From the NCBI RefSeq assembly GCF_002104995.1, contig NW_024468344.1:1-36005 (forward strand): a stretch of 36,005 nucleotides of DNA. Reading direction: 5' to 3'. Positions 11,564-22,318 of this stretch are shown here, in pieces. The DNA is from Linderina pennispora. Its lineage: Eukaryota > Kickxellomycota > Kickxellomycetes > Kickxellales > Kickxellaceae. The notes beneath the pieces were generated by a model. That model saw only the letters and a program-made list of their open reading frames with translations, was not told where the DNA came from and made no database searches. Each line of letters opens with the position of its first letter. Position 1 is the stretch's first letter. Made by a program: the position numbers and the translations under genes.

Positions 11564-11845
11564 ACTGAAGGTGCAATGTTGTTTTGAAGGGCGTAGGAAT
11601 GAAACGAAATAAAAAAAAGAGGAACGAGCGGCTAGAGCGTGGATTCCAAGTTCAATAAAAAAGTACCGAAGAACTCAGCATTTGTTTGCACATGTGCGTG
11701 AGGCCCACCATACCGGGCATATGCATAGAGCAGACAAAATGGTCGGTAGATGTGTTTGTTTGCGTGCTGGGCCGGTCAAAAGCCAACAAACACATTTCTA
11801 ACACAGTTGCGCAGTGGAGCAGGGTGACACCAATCTGTCCCCGCA

Positions 11846-12610
11846 TCATGCACGCCATTCCTCGACAATATCCGCAACGCTTTCGATCCGCTTGTCCTCG
11901 TCCGCATCCACAGCCTTCAGGATCTTCTCCTTCTTCGGCTTCCTGTCACTGTGCTGCTTGTCCTTTGGGCGGCTGATCCGCTCGACGCCCGGGTAGAGCA
12001 CCGGTCTGCGCCTGCGTCCCGAGTCCTGCCACTGCCTTAGGATCTTCTTCTCCACCGCCACCATGGCCCGGTCGACCTCCAGGAACAGCTGGTCCCTGTC
12101 CATCCGCGCCAGATCCGCGTGTGCGAAAAACAGATAGTCGCATCTCTTCATGCCCTTGTCCGGCAGCACCATCATCGCCGCCGTCCGCAGCAGCCGCGCA
12201 ATGCGCCAGCGCGGGTACACCTTTTTGAAGTTCTTTTTGGTCACCATGCAGGCCACGCGGTAGTCGCGGAACCGCAGCCCGTTGTGGTCGCGCGGGTGCT
12301 CGTCGGCGTTCCAGGGGCTGGCGTAGAGCGTGAAGCCGCAGGCGCTCTGCTTGGTTACATATTGGTGGTTGGTCAGCATGAACGGGAACATTGCCTCGCG
12401 GTCCAGGCCCTTGGGCTTGAAGTACTTGGATGCTGGAATCATCGGGTCGTTTGCGTAGGGGACGACGCCGGAAGAGAGCACGCTGGTGGTGCGGCCGGGC
12501 AGGGCAAATTGCATTTTAAACCTGTCCGAGATCCGAGACAAGGCGGGGCTGGTGCTGAGGGCACGGGAAAGGAGCCGTGCGGGCTGCTGGAGCAGTCGCC
12601 GGAGAATCAT
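11846..12610 (-). CDS. Mitochondrial protein with RnpA-like (bacterial RNase P protein) domain
   Basis: 254 residues from the ATG at 12610, which begins a strong mitochondrial presequence (MILRRLLQQPARLLSRALST). An ATG 45 bp upstream in frame is possible but starts with a hydrophobic run that hides the presequence. The middle of the protein matches the layout of bacterial RNase P protein: a beta stretch (RVACMVTKKNFKK), then YPRWRIARLLRTA aligning with the RNRxKRxxRE signature, then CDYLFFAHADLARM and a final helix with DRDQLFLEVDRAM. The C-terminal 60 or so residues are Lys/Arg-rich and likely bind RNA. The Asn of RNR is replaced by Trp and the Lys by Ala. Role inferred: mitochondrial RNA or ribosome binding; whether it works with an RNase P RNA is unknown. 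Divergent from the gene at 12806. Confidence 0.65.
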   Translation of the reverse strand: MILRRLLQQPARLLSRALSTSPALSRISDRFKMQFALPGRTTSVLSSGVVPYANDPMIPASKYFKPKGLDREAMFPFMLTNHQYVTKQSACGFTLYASPWNADEHPRDHNGLRFRDYRVACMVTKKNFKKVYPRWRIARLLRTAAMMVLPDKGMKRCDYLFFAHADLARMDRDQLFLEVDRAMVAVEKKILRQWQDSGRRRRPVLYPGVERISRPKDKQHSDRKPKKEKILKAVDADEDKRIESVADIVEEWRA

Positions 12611-12805
12611 TGAAGAAATGGGAAAGGGGAGAAGAGGCAGGATTGATGAGGTCATCGGGTATCCGCCGACTGCTTCGCAGAAATCTGCCTGGATTCGGAG
12701 ACTGTTACGGGACCAGCGGGCGTGATTGGAAAAAAAAATTCCTTAATATAAACAACAGCTCGCTTCTCTTCCCCTCTTCCCCCCTCATTTCAACCACAGT
12801 AAACA

Positions 12806-13533
12806 ATGCCCTTTGATTTCGCAGGCAAGTTGCGCATTCAGCGAATTCCCCAACCACCAAGGGAGACAGCCCCTTGTGAACGTGCTCTAACACTCCCAGC
12901 CGACGCGTAGGCGACAGAGAAGCCCGGCGGAAAGCCCGCCAGCGCGGCAACCCCGCGTACCAGCGGTACCGACGCGAGGAGCAAGAGGAATTCGTCATCC
13001 GCGTGGAACCCACCGGCAAAGAGAACGCACAGCGCAGCGCCGACAATGGAGTGAAGGCGCCCACGCATGATGCGCCAATAGGTGCAGCGATACAGCGCCC
13101 GGCAGCAGCTATGCGCACTGTGACGCACAACAATCCAAAAACGCCAACGACGCCAAAAAGTCTGAAGAGACAAAGACCTGTTGCCAGCGATGCGCTGCCC
13201 ATTCGACGAACGCCCCTAAAGAAGCCCCCCGTGCGCAGCCAGATAATGCCCGAGTGGGAGGGCCTGAGTATGGGCGACGAGGAGCCTGAGCAGCATATGG
13301 CTGAAGTCCGCCGGCCCAGAGCCAGCCATGGGCAGGCGAAGAAGTCAAAGCGGCGACCCCACCGGAGGCCGGCGATCGACACCGAGGGGCTTGATGGCGT
13401 GCTGGAGCAGGCGCCGCAGCGCATGACGCGCTCGCTGGCCAGGAAAATCGGCGTGCAGCACGGCAAGCGGCGGTACGGCGGAGGAGTCCAGGCATCGCAG
13501 ATTCTGAGGCCCGTCAATGCAGCGGGCGTTTAG
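12806..13533 (+). CDS. Small basic KEN-box protein with CDK-type sites, one frame break
   Basis: About 242 residues if a base missing from the C-run at 12895-12897 is allowed for. The frame from the ATG at 12806 (MPFDFAGKLRIQRIPQ) otherwise stops at 12899-12901, while the next frame continues SRRVGDREARRKARQRGNPA to a stop at 13531-13533. A KEN box (TGKENAQ, about 13015) is followed by TPTTPKSLKR and RTPLKKPP, which fit CDK sites, and RTPL also fits an RxxL destruction box. The C-terminus (RMTRSLARKIG, KRRYGGG) is very basic. Features suggest a nuclear protein destroyed by the anaphase-promoting complex, in the manner of securin or sororin, but I see no diagnostic domain for either. A TATA-like TTAATATAAAC lies at about 12743-12753. 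Confidence 0.55.
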
Positions 13534-13940
13534 GTTGCGGGATCACTCCAACAACCGTCGGCAAGAACCGCCGTCGGCATATTTGTTTTGGGGGAGGAGA
13601 GACGGTGGTGCAAGCCATTGTCAGAGTCTAAAAATGCCAGTCCCATTGTGGGCGAGCCCCAAGTGCCGTTTTAGCGCAATTTTCTCGCTGCCCGCCAAGG
13701 CCACACATGCTGAGTCTGAATAGTGGCCAGAGATGCCGCACGTTTCTCGTATGTCTCCCTCCCCTCCCTGCCTTTCCGGCAATTGTGTCATCACCAGAAA
13801 CACATAAAACCTGGTGTTGGTCATCCCTCCTTGTTCTCTATCTCTGAATATATTTTTCTCTTTTTGCTTGGCTCGATACATCTCGTACTCTATTCTCCAC
13901 ACTCGCTCTACTGCCACGATAGACACATATTCCGGCCACC
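13534..13940. other. Intergenic region before the coiled-coil orphan
   Basis: About 400 bp. The last 120 bp are pyrimidine-rich (CT tracts) with an AATATATTTT element near 13845, typical of a fungal core promoter and leader. No gene seen. Confidence 0.5.
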
Positions 13941-15382
13941 ATGATGCAGCGGGACTCGTTTCACACCAATAAAAGCCTGCGCTCAGCCACCTCAGGCTCG
14001 GCAGACTCTGCGGATTCTACACACCAGTATATGCTCAACATTATAAACCAATTCTCCAACAGCGGCTCGCCGCAGGCCAGCACCCCAGCCGCGGCAGCCC
14101 CACCAAGCGAGTCGCTGGAGCAGATGCAGCACCGGCTCTACGAGCTGCAGTTCCAGGTCGACTACCTCTCGGAGCAAAACAAGCGCCTGAGCCGCCACCA
14201 CAATTCCACCGATTCGGCGCGCACCCTGGACGGGGACATGCCGACCGACTCTTTGGGCGACCTCGACAAGCCGCGCTTCGATTTCTGCAAGTGGTTCCGC
14301 ACGCCGGGCCCGAAAACCGAAGTCCTGTACCGCCGGCACCTGAAATCGGTCACTGAGCCGATCACGTCGCCGCTGTTCCGCCTAACGAAGCCCGCCAGGG
14401 TTGCTGACCTGCTCGACACGTACCAGCAGCACGAGGCGCCGATTGCCGAGTTTATGAGCAATCACAGGGCCGTTGACGTATTCCAGAAGTACGTTCTGGA
14501 GGATGCGCGCAGGCTGCCGACAGAGCCACAGATCGCCGACTTGCACGACCAGACTACTGAGCATCTGCCGCCCCTGGCTGCTGAAGAGTACCGTAGCCAT
14601 GTCTCGCGGCTCTCTTACCTGATGCGCTCCCTGCATGCAATCGAGATTGCCGATCCAGTGTTCCTGAACGACCCGCGCACTCACCTCCTGCTTGACCTGG
14701 TGTTTGACCTCGAGCAGGCATTCACTCTGCCGCGCATCGACTTCTTGCGCTGCCATGCAAGCACCATCCGTGCCATGAACGAGACCAGCCCAGTGCATCG
14801 CCACAGCTCGCGGCTGAGGTTTGGCTATGCTGCCCGTGATTGGGACTACAGCGCCGTCCCCATGCGTCCAGAGTTTGAGCATATACGACTCAGAGCCAAC
14901 GCCATCCCACGCTACCCTGATGACCTGCGCCTGGACTCCATAGCAATGACGATCAACTCGGATCTTATGCCGCAGCCACAGCCCCGCCGCCACTCCTTGG
15001 GCGCCATGACAGCGGGCTTGACTCCACAACAGAGGGCTGCACAGGAGGGATACGTCTGGTGACTGAGATTATCAGCGAGGATGATGAGACCTCGTCCGAA
15101 AGCAGCTTCAATGCGAGCGCTGCAAAGGACGCGAACCCATTGGTTCCGTTGACCGAGAAGCGCAGCATGGCCAGCGATTTTCCATCCAAGCTGCATCCTG
15201 TCGTCAGCCCCGAGTCAATGGAGGTTGGACCGCCTCTGCACCCAGACAAGCAGATGTATGGCCTGGGCCTGAGCAGTTTGAGTACCAGCCAGCTGATTCG
15301 CAGGTCACTATCGCATAACCAACAGCCGTCGCCACCTGGGTCAAGCAGGACATCAGGTTCAAGACTTAGACGAACACAGTAA
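13941..15382 (+). CDS. Coiled-coil orphan protein, one frame break
   Basis: About 480 residues if a G missing at 15058-15059 is allowed for: the frame from the ATG at 13941 ends at EGYVW, and the next frame continues directly VTEIISEDDETSSE to a stop at 15380. The N-terminus is Ser-rich, followed by a short coiled coil (SLEQMQHRLYELQFQVDYL). The central 200 residues look folded (FDFCKWFRTPGPKTEVLYRR, DVFQKYVLEDARRLP, SRLSYLMRSLHAIEIADP). The C-terminal part is disordered, with an acidic Ser/Glu patch and RRHSLG and RRSLSH sites. No signal peptide or membrane span. Family unknown. It converges with HFM1; the stop codons are only about 60 bp apart. Confidence 0.65.
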
Positions 15383-15443
15383 ATTTTTGCATATCCAACA
15401 TTAGTTTGTTCTAAACACATCATGGAAGGCTCTGTGAAGCCCA

Positions 15444-18400
15444 TTAAGCTGCTGAGTCATCGTCATCATCGGGCATGAGTACAATTGCTTCCAAGTCATC
15501 CGAGTCGATGATTATATCGTCATATTGCTGGGCCAGGCTTGGGCGGTGCATTTGAGGCGATCTGTTGTTGGGTAGCAGCGCCGCTCACTTGTCTGATAGG
15601 CACTTCTACGCGTTTTTCGCATCCGACTATGAGCAAAAGAAGCACTTGATGCGCATTAACGAATTGTTTCGATTTAGCCCTCAGCTTCAAGCATAGTATG
15701 AAGCTCCACTTACCGTGCTTCTCGGATGCTACCTCTACTATTACCGACGACCCTGGCGATGGATTACACAGCCCTGCCTGTGTTGCATAAAATGCTGACG
15801 CTGTACCGAAACTAATAGCCTCGTACTTGAGTAGGACACCGTCAGAAGTATGAACGAGGACAGTTGCGCTGATCTCATCGTTGCCATGCCGATTATCAGT
15901 GCCTGATACCAATCGTTGCCGGTACTCGCAACCAACCTCGATCGTAAACACAACAGTGTCCGCATCTATCCAGTCCAAGAAGACCTCGGCAGAAAACGAC
16001 GGTATACTTGCCGCTGCAGACAGCACCTTGGTGCCAAACGGGGGATTCCTTGTTAGCAGATACTCAATCTGCCGAGCGTTTGTTGACAGCAGACTTGTGA
16101 CTGACTGGATATTGTTGCTCCACATTATCTCTGCATAGCGGGGTCCGACTCCATCAAGCTGCTGTAGTACTGCTGAGCAGCTCTCGAAGCATCGTGCCGA
16201 AATCTCGCGCGCACTACGAAGGGATGCTGTTGTAGTAGCCATATGTACACCGGAGGATATTGGTATACTGAAAAATATATGCTTCGTGCTTACATTCTCA
16301 CTCCATGAATGATCCCATCCCTGTCCCGCTTGTCTGCATAGTAGTCACGGATGCACTTTGCTGGGCCAAGAGCCATCTGGATGGCTCTGCTCATATCACG
16401 AGATAGCCCGGCCGAGTACTTGGTATACGGGATATCCTTGCCCAGTAGCCGGATACTATGCATCCCAAACACGAGGTCAATATCCGGTGTATACTTGTCA
16501 CATACGCCATACGTACAGTTTTCCAATTCATACCTGCAGTAGAACAAGGACTTTGTCTCTGATATCCTGGATGCGTCCCTTTAGCCTAAGTGGGAGCCCA
16601 GGTGCCTTGCTCATCCCGTTGAGTACGCCTTTCTGCCCAGCTGTGATCTTGAGGTCATCGAATACATCACTACCGCATATTCCTTCAAACTACAAACACC
16701 TATTTTGGTTATCTGTAGGCTCATTTTATTGCGCAATGCTTTGCTCTCATCACTTACAATTTGCTGGTAGCTGGGCTCCTCTGGCATTGCCTCTAGCATC
16801 TTCGCCATAGCTATTGGGTTGACTCGGTACTTTGCAACACACTTTCCGATATCTAGAGCAGTTTGTGAGCAAAATGGATATGTAGGAGTGCTACTACTCG
16901 CCTTGCCTCTTACCTGTCAGGCCGATCCCACCGTCAACTTCTGTTAGCAAATTTGTGCGCGTAAGCGCTGAGATTTCTTGTTTGACAATCCCTACATGTT
17001 TGTATATTAGGAATGCTATACCAGCGCAACAGTGTAGTCGCAGGTAGATACTTACCATGTATAGCTCCTTCTGGGAATTTCTTTCGTATGCGCACAGCAA
17101 AGAATGTCTTTGACAGCCTAGACATATAGTAAGCAATATATACTGAGTCCACTCTTACAATACGATATATGTCACTTACCACTCAACAATATCAGATGCC
17201 GTCTTGAAAACCTGTTTGTCGCAGTTGCAGAGAATTACTTCTGCTAGCTTGCTACGAAGACTATTTAAGAGTCCTGGTTAGTACTTGCTATAATTTTGCA
17301 GAACTGTCGGATGCGCAGAATACTTGCCAACTTACTTGCTCTCAAGAACCTCCTGGCCAGTCACCAAATCTCGATATTTATCGACATTGAAGCTCTCGGT
17401 AAGAATGATCGCTTTGCCACTGTTCCCAAACTGAGGCCGCCCCGCACGGCCAATAAACTGGAGTATCTCTGACGCACTGTATTCAACGTTTCCAGCGTCA
17501 ACATAACCTAATATGACCAGATGTTAAGATACCTATGATATTCTTGAAACTAAATTGTCCCTTTTTGCTTACCTTTTGTCCCTTTGACAATGACCATGTA
17601 CGCTGGCAAATTAATTCCGATTCCAAGCGTGGATGTTGAACCTACACCAACACATCGATGTTAGCTGAGACTTAACAGCGATTAGAGAGCAAATACGGTG
17701 TACCACTTACAGAGAATATGGATCGATCCGCTCTTGAACAGTTGCTCGAGTCTGGCTCGATCGCTAGCAGAGAGACCAGCATGATGGAATGCAATGCCAT
17801 GCGGTACAATATCTATATAGGCGATTAGTAATAGTCATAACAACTTTGCATATCGTAGAAAACTGCACCTACCGTTGAGGATCTGGTTGCCGAATCGAGT
17901 GGTCAAGTGTATCGGCGGATGCTGGTTTTGCAGCATGTGCTTGTTGCGGACAAGGTAGCGACAGGTCTCTTGAGCAGACCCACGAGTGTAGCAAAATATC
18001 AAGGTTGGTCGACCGCCACCATGCTTATTGACAAGGCCAGGTATCTTGAAATCGAGACTACGCTGAAACCTGTAGTACGACACGTCTGGTTTGAACCCCA
18101 GCACGACCCGCTCCAGGGGTACAGATCGGTATTTCTCACCAAATACAAGCGTTTGCGCGGGTACTCCCCTGCTTTTCCGCCAGCCATTCGGCAACATCAC
18201 CTATATTACCCACTGTAGCTGATACAGCGATGGTTCGGAAACCAGGGTTCGCGTGTCGCAACAGTGCAACAGCTATTTCAAGGGATGCGCCCCGATTGCC
18301 TCCGACAGTGTGGCATTCATCGATGAGAACCAGCTTGAACGAGCTCAGAAATTGGGACTTGGGGCTGATACTACGTGCGAACGATATCCACTTTTCGGGG

Positions 18401-19140
18401 GTAGCACACCAAATGTTGTACGCGTCTGACGCACGTACTGATGAACTGAACGAGTCCTCATCCAAATCGTCGCCACCGCCAACCAGACTTATATTCTTCA
18501 ATCCGCTAACCTGAAACCGCTTGGTCCACTCGCTGGATCTCTCCATACATAGCGCCCGCAACGGCGCCAGGTACAGGACCTTGTCTATGGATTTGGAGGA
18601 TTGGCTACCAAAGAGCCGTGCAACAGCGATCTCCATGAGGAGCGTCTTGCCCGATGCGGTCGGCGCACTGACAACCAGGTTGATATCCGAGTTGAATATA
18701 TGCGCAAAGCATTCAGACTGCATGCGATTAAAGTGCGTGAATTCTGCATATGCTACCGCAAACTTGGCTGGCAGCGCAGTTACTGGAATCTGGCCTGGCC
18801 ACGCAGGCACCCCGGATGGCGGTGATCTGGTCTTGGGTTGCTTCAGAGTGATACTTCTGGGGGCTTCAATAGGATGAAGGCAGGGCTTTGCAGGCGAACC
18901 AGCGCTCAGGCGTTCTACTTTTGATCGCTTGAGGGTGATTGTCATCGGAGGCCGAGTAGACACAGCTGGTCGCTTCTTCTGGAAGTAGGGGCTAGTGGCA
19001 GCAGATATAGCCTTGTCCTGTGGCCAGTGCACCGACCGATGGTTGCTGCCGTCACTGGTTGTGCTGCTGATTCCAGAAAAGAATGTGAGCACGTCGTCGA
19101 ATCCGTCTGCGCACAGGTCGTTATCATCCGTGCCGTGCAT
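15444..19140 (-). CDS. HFM1: Meiotic DNA helicase HFM1/MER3, ten exons
   Basis: Ski2-like superfamily 2 helicase that stabilises recombination intermediates for crossover formation (ZMM group). Exons on minus: 19140-17873, 17812-17711, 17641-17573, 17507-17336, 17260-17180, 17117-17056, 16991-16914, 16852-16758, 16690-16294, 16267-15444; all phases agree. About 1047 residues. Motifs: FNRMQSECF (Q-motif region), Walker A APTASGKT at residues 159-166, LAPLRALCMER, DECH box with GGNRGASLE, AVSATVGNI, AFHHAGLS, STLGIGINLPA and motif VI QFIGRAGRPQF. A Sec63-type part follows, with LDGVGP helix-hairpin-helix in the last exon, and an Asp-rich tail. Four one-base insertions break the frame: 18166-18169, 16680-16682, 16533-16534 and 15541-15543. 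The eight proximal introns are 60-75 nt; the last would be only 26 nt. Confidence 0.9.
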
Positions 19141-19223
19141 TGTGCGAATATGTTTTAGAGTGTATATTCAAAGGAGAGAAGAAAAGCACAAAATAGCGGC
19201 AAGTCACAGACGCATACATGTAT

Positions 19224-19595
19224 CTAGTCGTCCAGCGAATCCTGTTTGACTCGGCGAAGGTTCAATGCACCTGCAATACCTGTGGTCCACGCAAGCCCGG
19301 CGAGTACAGGGCGACTAGCTCCAGCCAGCGATACCAGCCCGTTCACGGCCTCAAGACGCCTCCTCCGATACCAGATGGCCCACGCTGTTGCTCCAAATAA
19401 TGCTACTGTTGCTGTGTTTTTTACCCACAGCTTTGTCGGCTCGTACTCGACGTCCATCGTTTTCGGGTTGACCCGCACGGCGATGCGCGGTGCCTCTGTG
19501 ATCCCGGCCAGGGCATGGTTCATATACCGAATAAACGGGCTGACAGTGATGTAGTCGGCTTCATTGTTCGCTTCGGCTTTCGGTTCTGCAGGCAT
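19224..19595 (-). CDS. Small membrane protein, unknown
   Basis: 123 residues. Hydrophilic N-terminus (MPAEPKAEANNEADYITVSP), then two hydrophobic segments: TATVALFGATAWAIWY, followed by four basic residues (RRRR), and LVSLAGASRPVLAGLAWTTG. The C-terminus is short and charged (RRVKQDSLDD). The topology is a hairpin with a basic loop, compatible with a mitochondrial or ER membrane protein. It ends 84 bp upstream of the HFM1 start, so its 3' region doubles as the HFM1 promoter. I recognise no family. Confidence 0.6.
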   Translation of the reverse strand: MPAEPKAEANNEADYITVSPFIRYMNHALAGITEAPRIAVRVNPKTMDVEYEPTKLWVKNTATVALFGATAWAIWYRRRRLEAVNGLVSLAGASRPVLAGLAWTTGIAGALNLRRVKQDSLDD

Positions 19596-19871
19596 AGCGG
19601 GTGTTTTTTAAGGAGAGAGAAGGGGTTAACAAAATTGTGTCGTTATCTCCACCAGCTGTGCCCAGTGGTTGGGTGGTGTGGGCGGGGAATGATTGCAATA
19701 ATCACTTATGGCCGTCATAAATCTCTGCGGCATGGACGGCTGGGCGCTGTCCGCCCACTCCATTCCTGACAAGTGTGGAACACATACTCGCCAGGCCATT
19801 CTGATGTCTACGTGCCTGTCAAGGTTTTCATTGGAAGAGGCTACAGGGTAAGACCACTAGCTGGAGGCGTT

Positions 19872-20258
19872 TCAACTAAGCTTTCTCATATACCATTCTG
19901 TCAAGGCGTTCGCTTGAGTAAGCGGAACACATTCATACGTAGAGCGGGTTAAATCTATACCATCCTCTATGACTTGCTTGTGACGAATATACGCTGCAAT
20001 AACCTCAGGGCTGCGGTTCACTGCCTCTTCCCTTCTTTCTATTCGTATTTCCTGACCAAGTTTATCCGTGGCAGTCCTACGAGCGGCAAAGTATCCTTGC
20101 ATTGTTCTCAGTGACATATCAGACAGACGTCTGAGACCTGCAAGCTCATCAAGTAGTCTTGCTGACACATGCGGTGCAAGGTTGAGTGACTGCACAAAAT
20201 CAATTTCCTCCTGAGTATTGGCTTGTTCAGACTGTGCACTGGAGCTCGGGGCTGACAT
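19872..20258 (-). CDS. Small helical orphan protein
   Basis: 128 residues. Ser/Gln-rich N-terminus (MSAPSSSAQSEQANTQEE), then mostly helical sequence (LNLAPHVSARLLDELAGLRR, LGQEIRIERREEAVNR) and an aromatic C-terminus (LTEWYMRKLS). No signal peptide, membrane span or Cys cluster. Helical heptads could make it a small complex subunit. A TTTATAAAC stretch 12 bp upstream of the ATG is too close for a TATA box at this start, so a spliced upstream exon is possible. Family unknown. Confidence 0.5.
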   Translation of the reverse strand: MSAPSSSAQSEQANTQEEIDFVQSLNLAPHVSARLLDELAGLRRLSDMSLRTMQGYFAARRTATDKLGQEIRIERREEAVNRSPEVIAAYIRHKQVIEDGIDLTRSTYECVPLTQANALTEWYMRKLS

Positions 20259-21013
20259 GGTAGTTTATAAAAAAGGATTGAGGATGGTTACTAGGTGTGA
20301 GCATGGCTGCAAACATTTCCTTTAGTATATTGCTAGTTAAATAGCCTCGTGAGTTGATGACGCTCGTTATGCTTCCCTGTTCAAAACTCAACGATGTGCG
20401 TTCATTATTAGTTTGGAGACAGCAAAAGAAAGGACTTGTGAATGAAAATGGTACCTGGAGAAAAGGCTGCTAATGTGCTCAGTGAGGGACACCAAAAGTC
20501 TGCCGTTTCCAGGGGTTTATAGGGGTTGGCATTGGTAAGGAGCTTGAGCCAAAACACTTTGCTCTCCATCTCAGACCCGACAGGGGATGACTTGTGAATG
20601 AAGCTGACGCATCCAACTACTTTCTTGATGCAGTCCTTTTGGTCCTGACGGCTTGAATTCATAGTTGGGTCTCTCTTCAATTAGCCCACACACATTTGCA
20701 CCAGCAATGCATGGCAGCTCATATTCCCTCATAATGAAGGCGAGCCTGCTAATAGTATGGCTGGTTATAATGTGGTTCAGGATCTAGGAAATGCCGAATA
20801 TGCTCCTGATCACAGCTCTATTGCTTGTAATAGGCAGCTGGATTTGACTGGTCTGCTCGTGCCCGCACAATTTCGGGCAGCAGCAGTGGCCTAGTACTCA
20901 CGCTATGTTTTGGTCGATGTTTGAGTCCCCAGTGTGGCTTATTGAAAGTCAACATCTAATCAAATCTAAATTACAGATCATAGTTCTCATCTAGAGGCAG
21001 TCCAAGGCACATG
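20259..21013. other. Intergenic region with one possible small exon
   Basis: A minus-strand open frame at 20680-20408 contains WLKLLTNANPYKPLETADF and ends close to a CCAG/GTACCA donor-like site at about 20450. It could be an isolated exon, but I found no partner exon or family match. The rest shows nothing. Confidence 0.35.
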
Positions 21014-21484
21014 CTAGTGCCTCACAGGTAGAGCCTCAATATATTCTTCCATGTCAATGATGTCGCTGTGGTTCCACGGGGAAAACTCATCGCTTGCAAT
21101 GTAGTCAAAGTAGTCATAAAGGAACCACTTTATGCAGGCGATCTTGCTGGCTGGCAATAGGTAGCACAGCTCCTCGAACTTTCGCCTAATAGTGGCTACA
21201 TACCATTCTAGAGCCCTGCGATATGCGGCTACAGCTGGGTCGGCCAATATGCTGCTGTACAGGGTATGTCGGTCCTGGGTGTGGGCATTTTCATTTTGCA
21301 TCTTCCACGAGATGAGCGACTTGTACGTAACCGCCGTCCCATGGCCCTCTTTCAGCATCGATGCCATGTATTCCACCCTTGGTTTAATGGTGGCTACGTC
21401 GCTATCTGTAAATTGGAAGAACGTCATCCTGTATATTGGGTTCGCGTCGAGCATCACCATTGAAACTACGCAGCGAAAAATCAT
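21014..21484 (-). CDS. Orphan protein, unknown
   Basis: 156 residues from the ATG at 21484, preceded on minus by a CT-rich leader typical of fungal genes. The frame is open a further 29 codons upstream, but that part is encoded by the leader-like tract. The start MIFRCVVSMVMLDANPI is weakly hydrophobic, not a clear signal peptide. The body is rich in Tyr, Phe and Trp (SILADPAVAAYRRALEWYV, KWFLYDYFDYIA) and ends in acidic DIIDMEEYIEALP. No family recognised. Confidence 0.5.
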   Translation of the reverse strand: MIFRCVVSMVMLDANPIYRMTFFQFTDSDVATIKPRVEYMASMLKEGHGTAVTYKSLISWKMQNENAHTQDRHTLYSSILADPAVAAYRRALEWYVATIRRKFEELCYLLPASKIACIKWFLYDYFDYIASDEFSPWNHSDIIDMEEYIEALPVRH

Positions 21485-22318
21485 GAAAATGAGGAGGGGA
21501 AGTGTTGTGTGGAGAAGAAATGAGTGTGGCTGAATGATGGGCCAAAAAGCCCCTTTAATCGGTCTGGCCAAAGCAGGGTGTGGCGTATGTTATTAGGAAC
21601 AAGCATTTGCTATGGACTGGCGCTGTACCGTGAATCAGTAAACCCTGGTATAGATTCTTCGTCAAGGATATGTGGAGATATAGCTAGCTTATTATCAGGA
21701 GCTGACCTTCAGTTTTTCCACCCCGCAGCAGGCCACACCAATATGCTTATATTTTTGGACTGCTATCCGATGCAGCGCTGGAAAGAGCGTGCCGGCTTAA
21801 GCAGTTCTTATTGATGGCACCTAATGCTTCTTTGTATGGCATGATCGCTCTTGAAGTCAACATTATTGTATGTATATTCCAATTTCCTTGTGACCGTTGA
21901 TTGACTAAATTCCTCACGTATAGGGAACATGCTTACGCTTTCTCAGAAAATGGTCAAAGTTGTATAGGGTTTAGAGCTACCACACTGCCACAATGAGGCT
22001 TTTATAGCCAGGTTTATCTGAAATGACCTCAACGTCGTAGGTAAGCCGAGTGGCGACTCTAAACTTTCATCAAATTAGATATGTAGGCTCATATGTTGAC
22101 ATAGCAGATGACGAATAGCTTCATATAAGCCTTTCTCTGCTTATTTATCGGTATTCTGAATGGCGCGGTGGCTGAGTTTGCCAGTGCAATATGAGCACTA
22201 TTGAAATCACGGTGAGTAGTAGCCATGTCAATATCTCTTACATTCACTGTCTCGATGGTTGATTTCATATCTATTTGGGTGAACAGGAATCGCAAAAAAG
22301 GTACTTGTCCAGAGTGAG
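21485..22318. other. Intergenic region, no gene seen
   Basis: About 830 bp, more A/T-rich than its surroundings. A tRNA-like box A (GGCGCGGTGGCTGAGT near 22159) has no matching box B or cloverleaf. No supported reading frame. Confidence 0.45.

Noticed and set aside
20408-20680. Possible exon containing WLKLLTNANPYKPLETADF
   Set aside because: Has a donor-like site but no partner exon, leader or family match; kept only as a note in the intergenic entry.
22155-22265. tRNA or SINE suggested by GGTGGCTGAGT (box A) on plus
   Set aside because: No box B, no cloverleaf and no repeated copy in the window.
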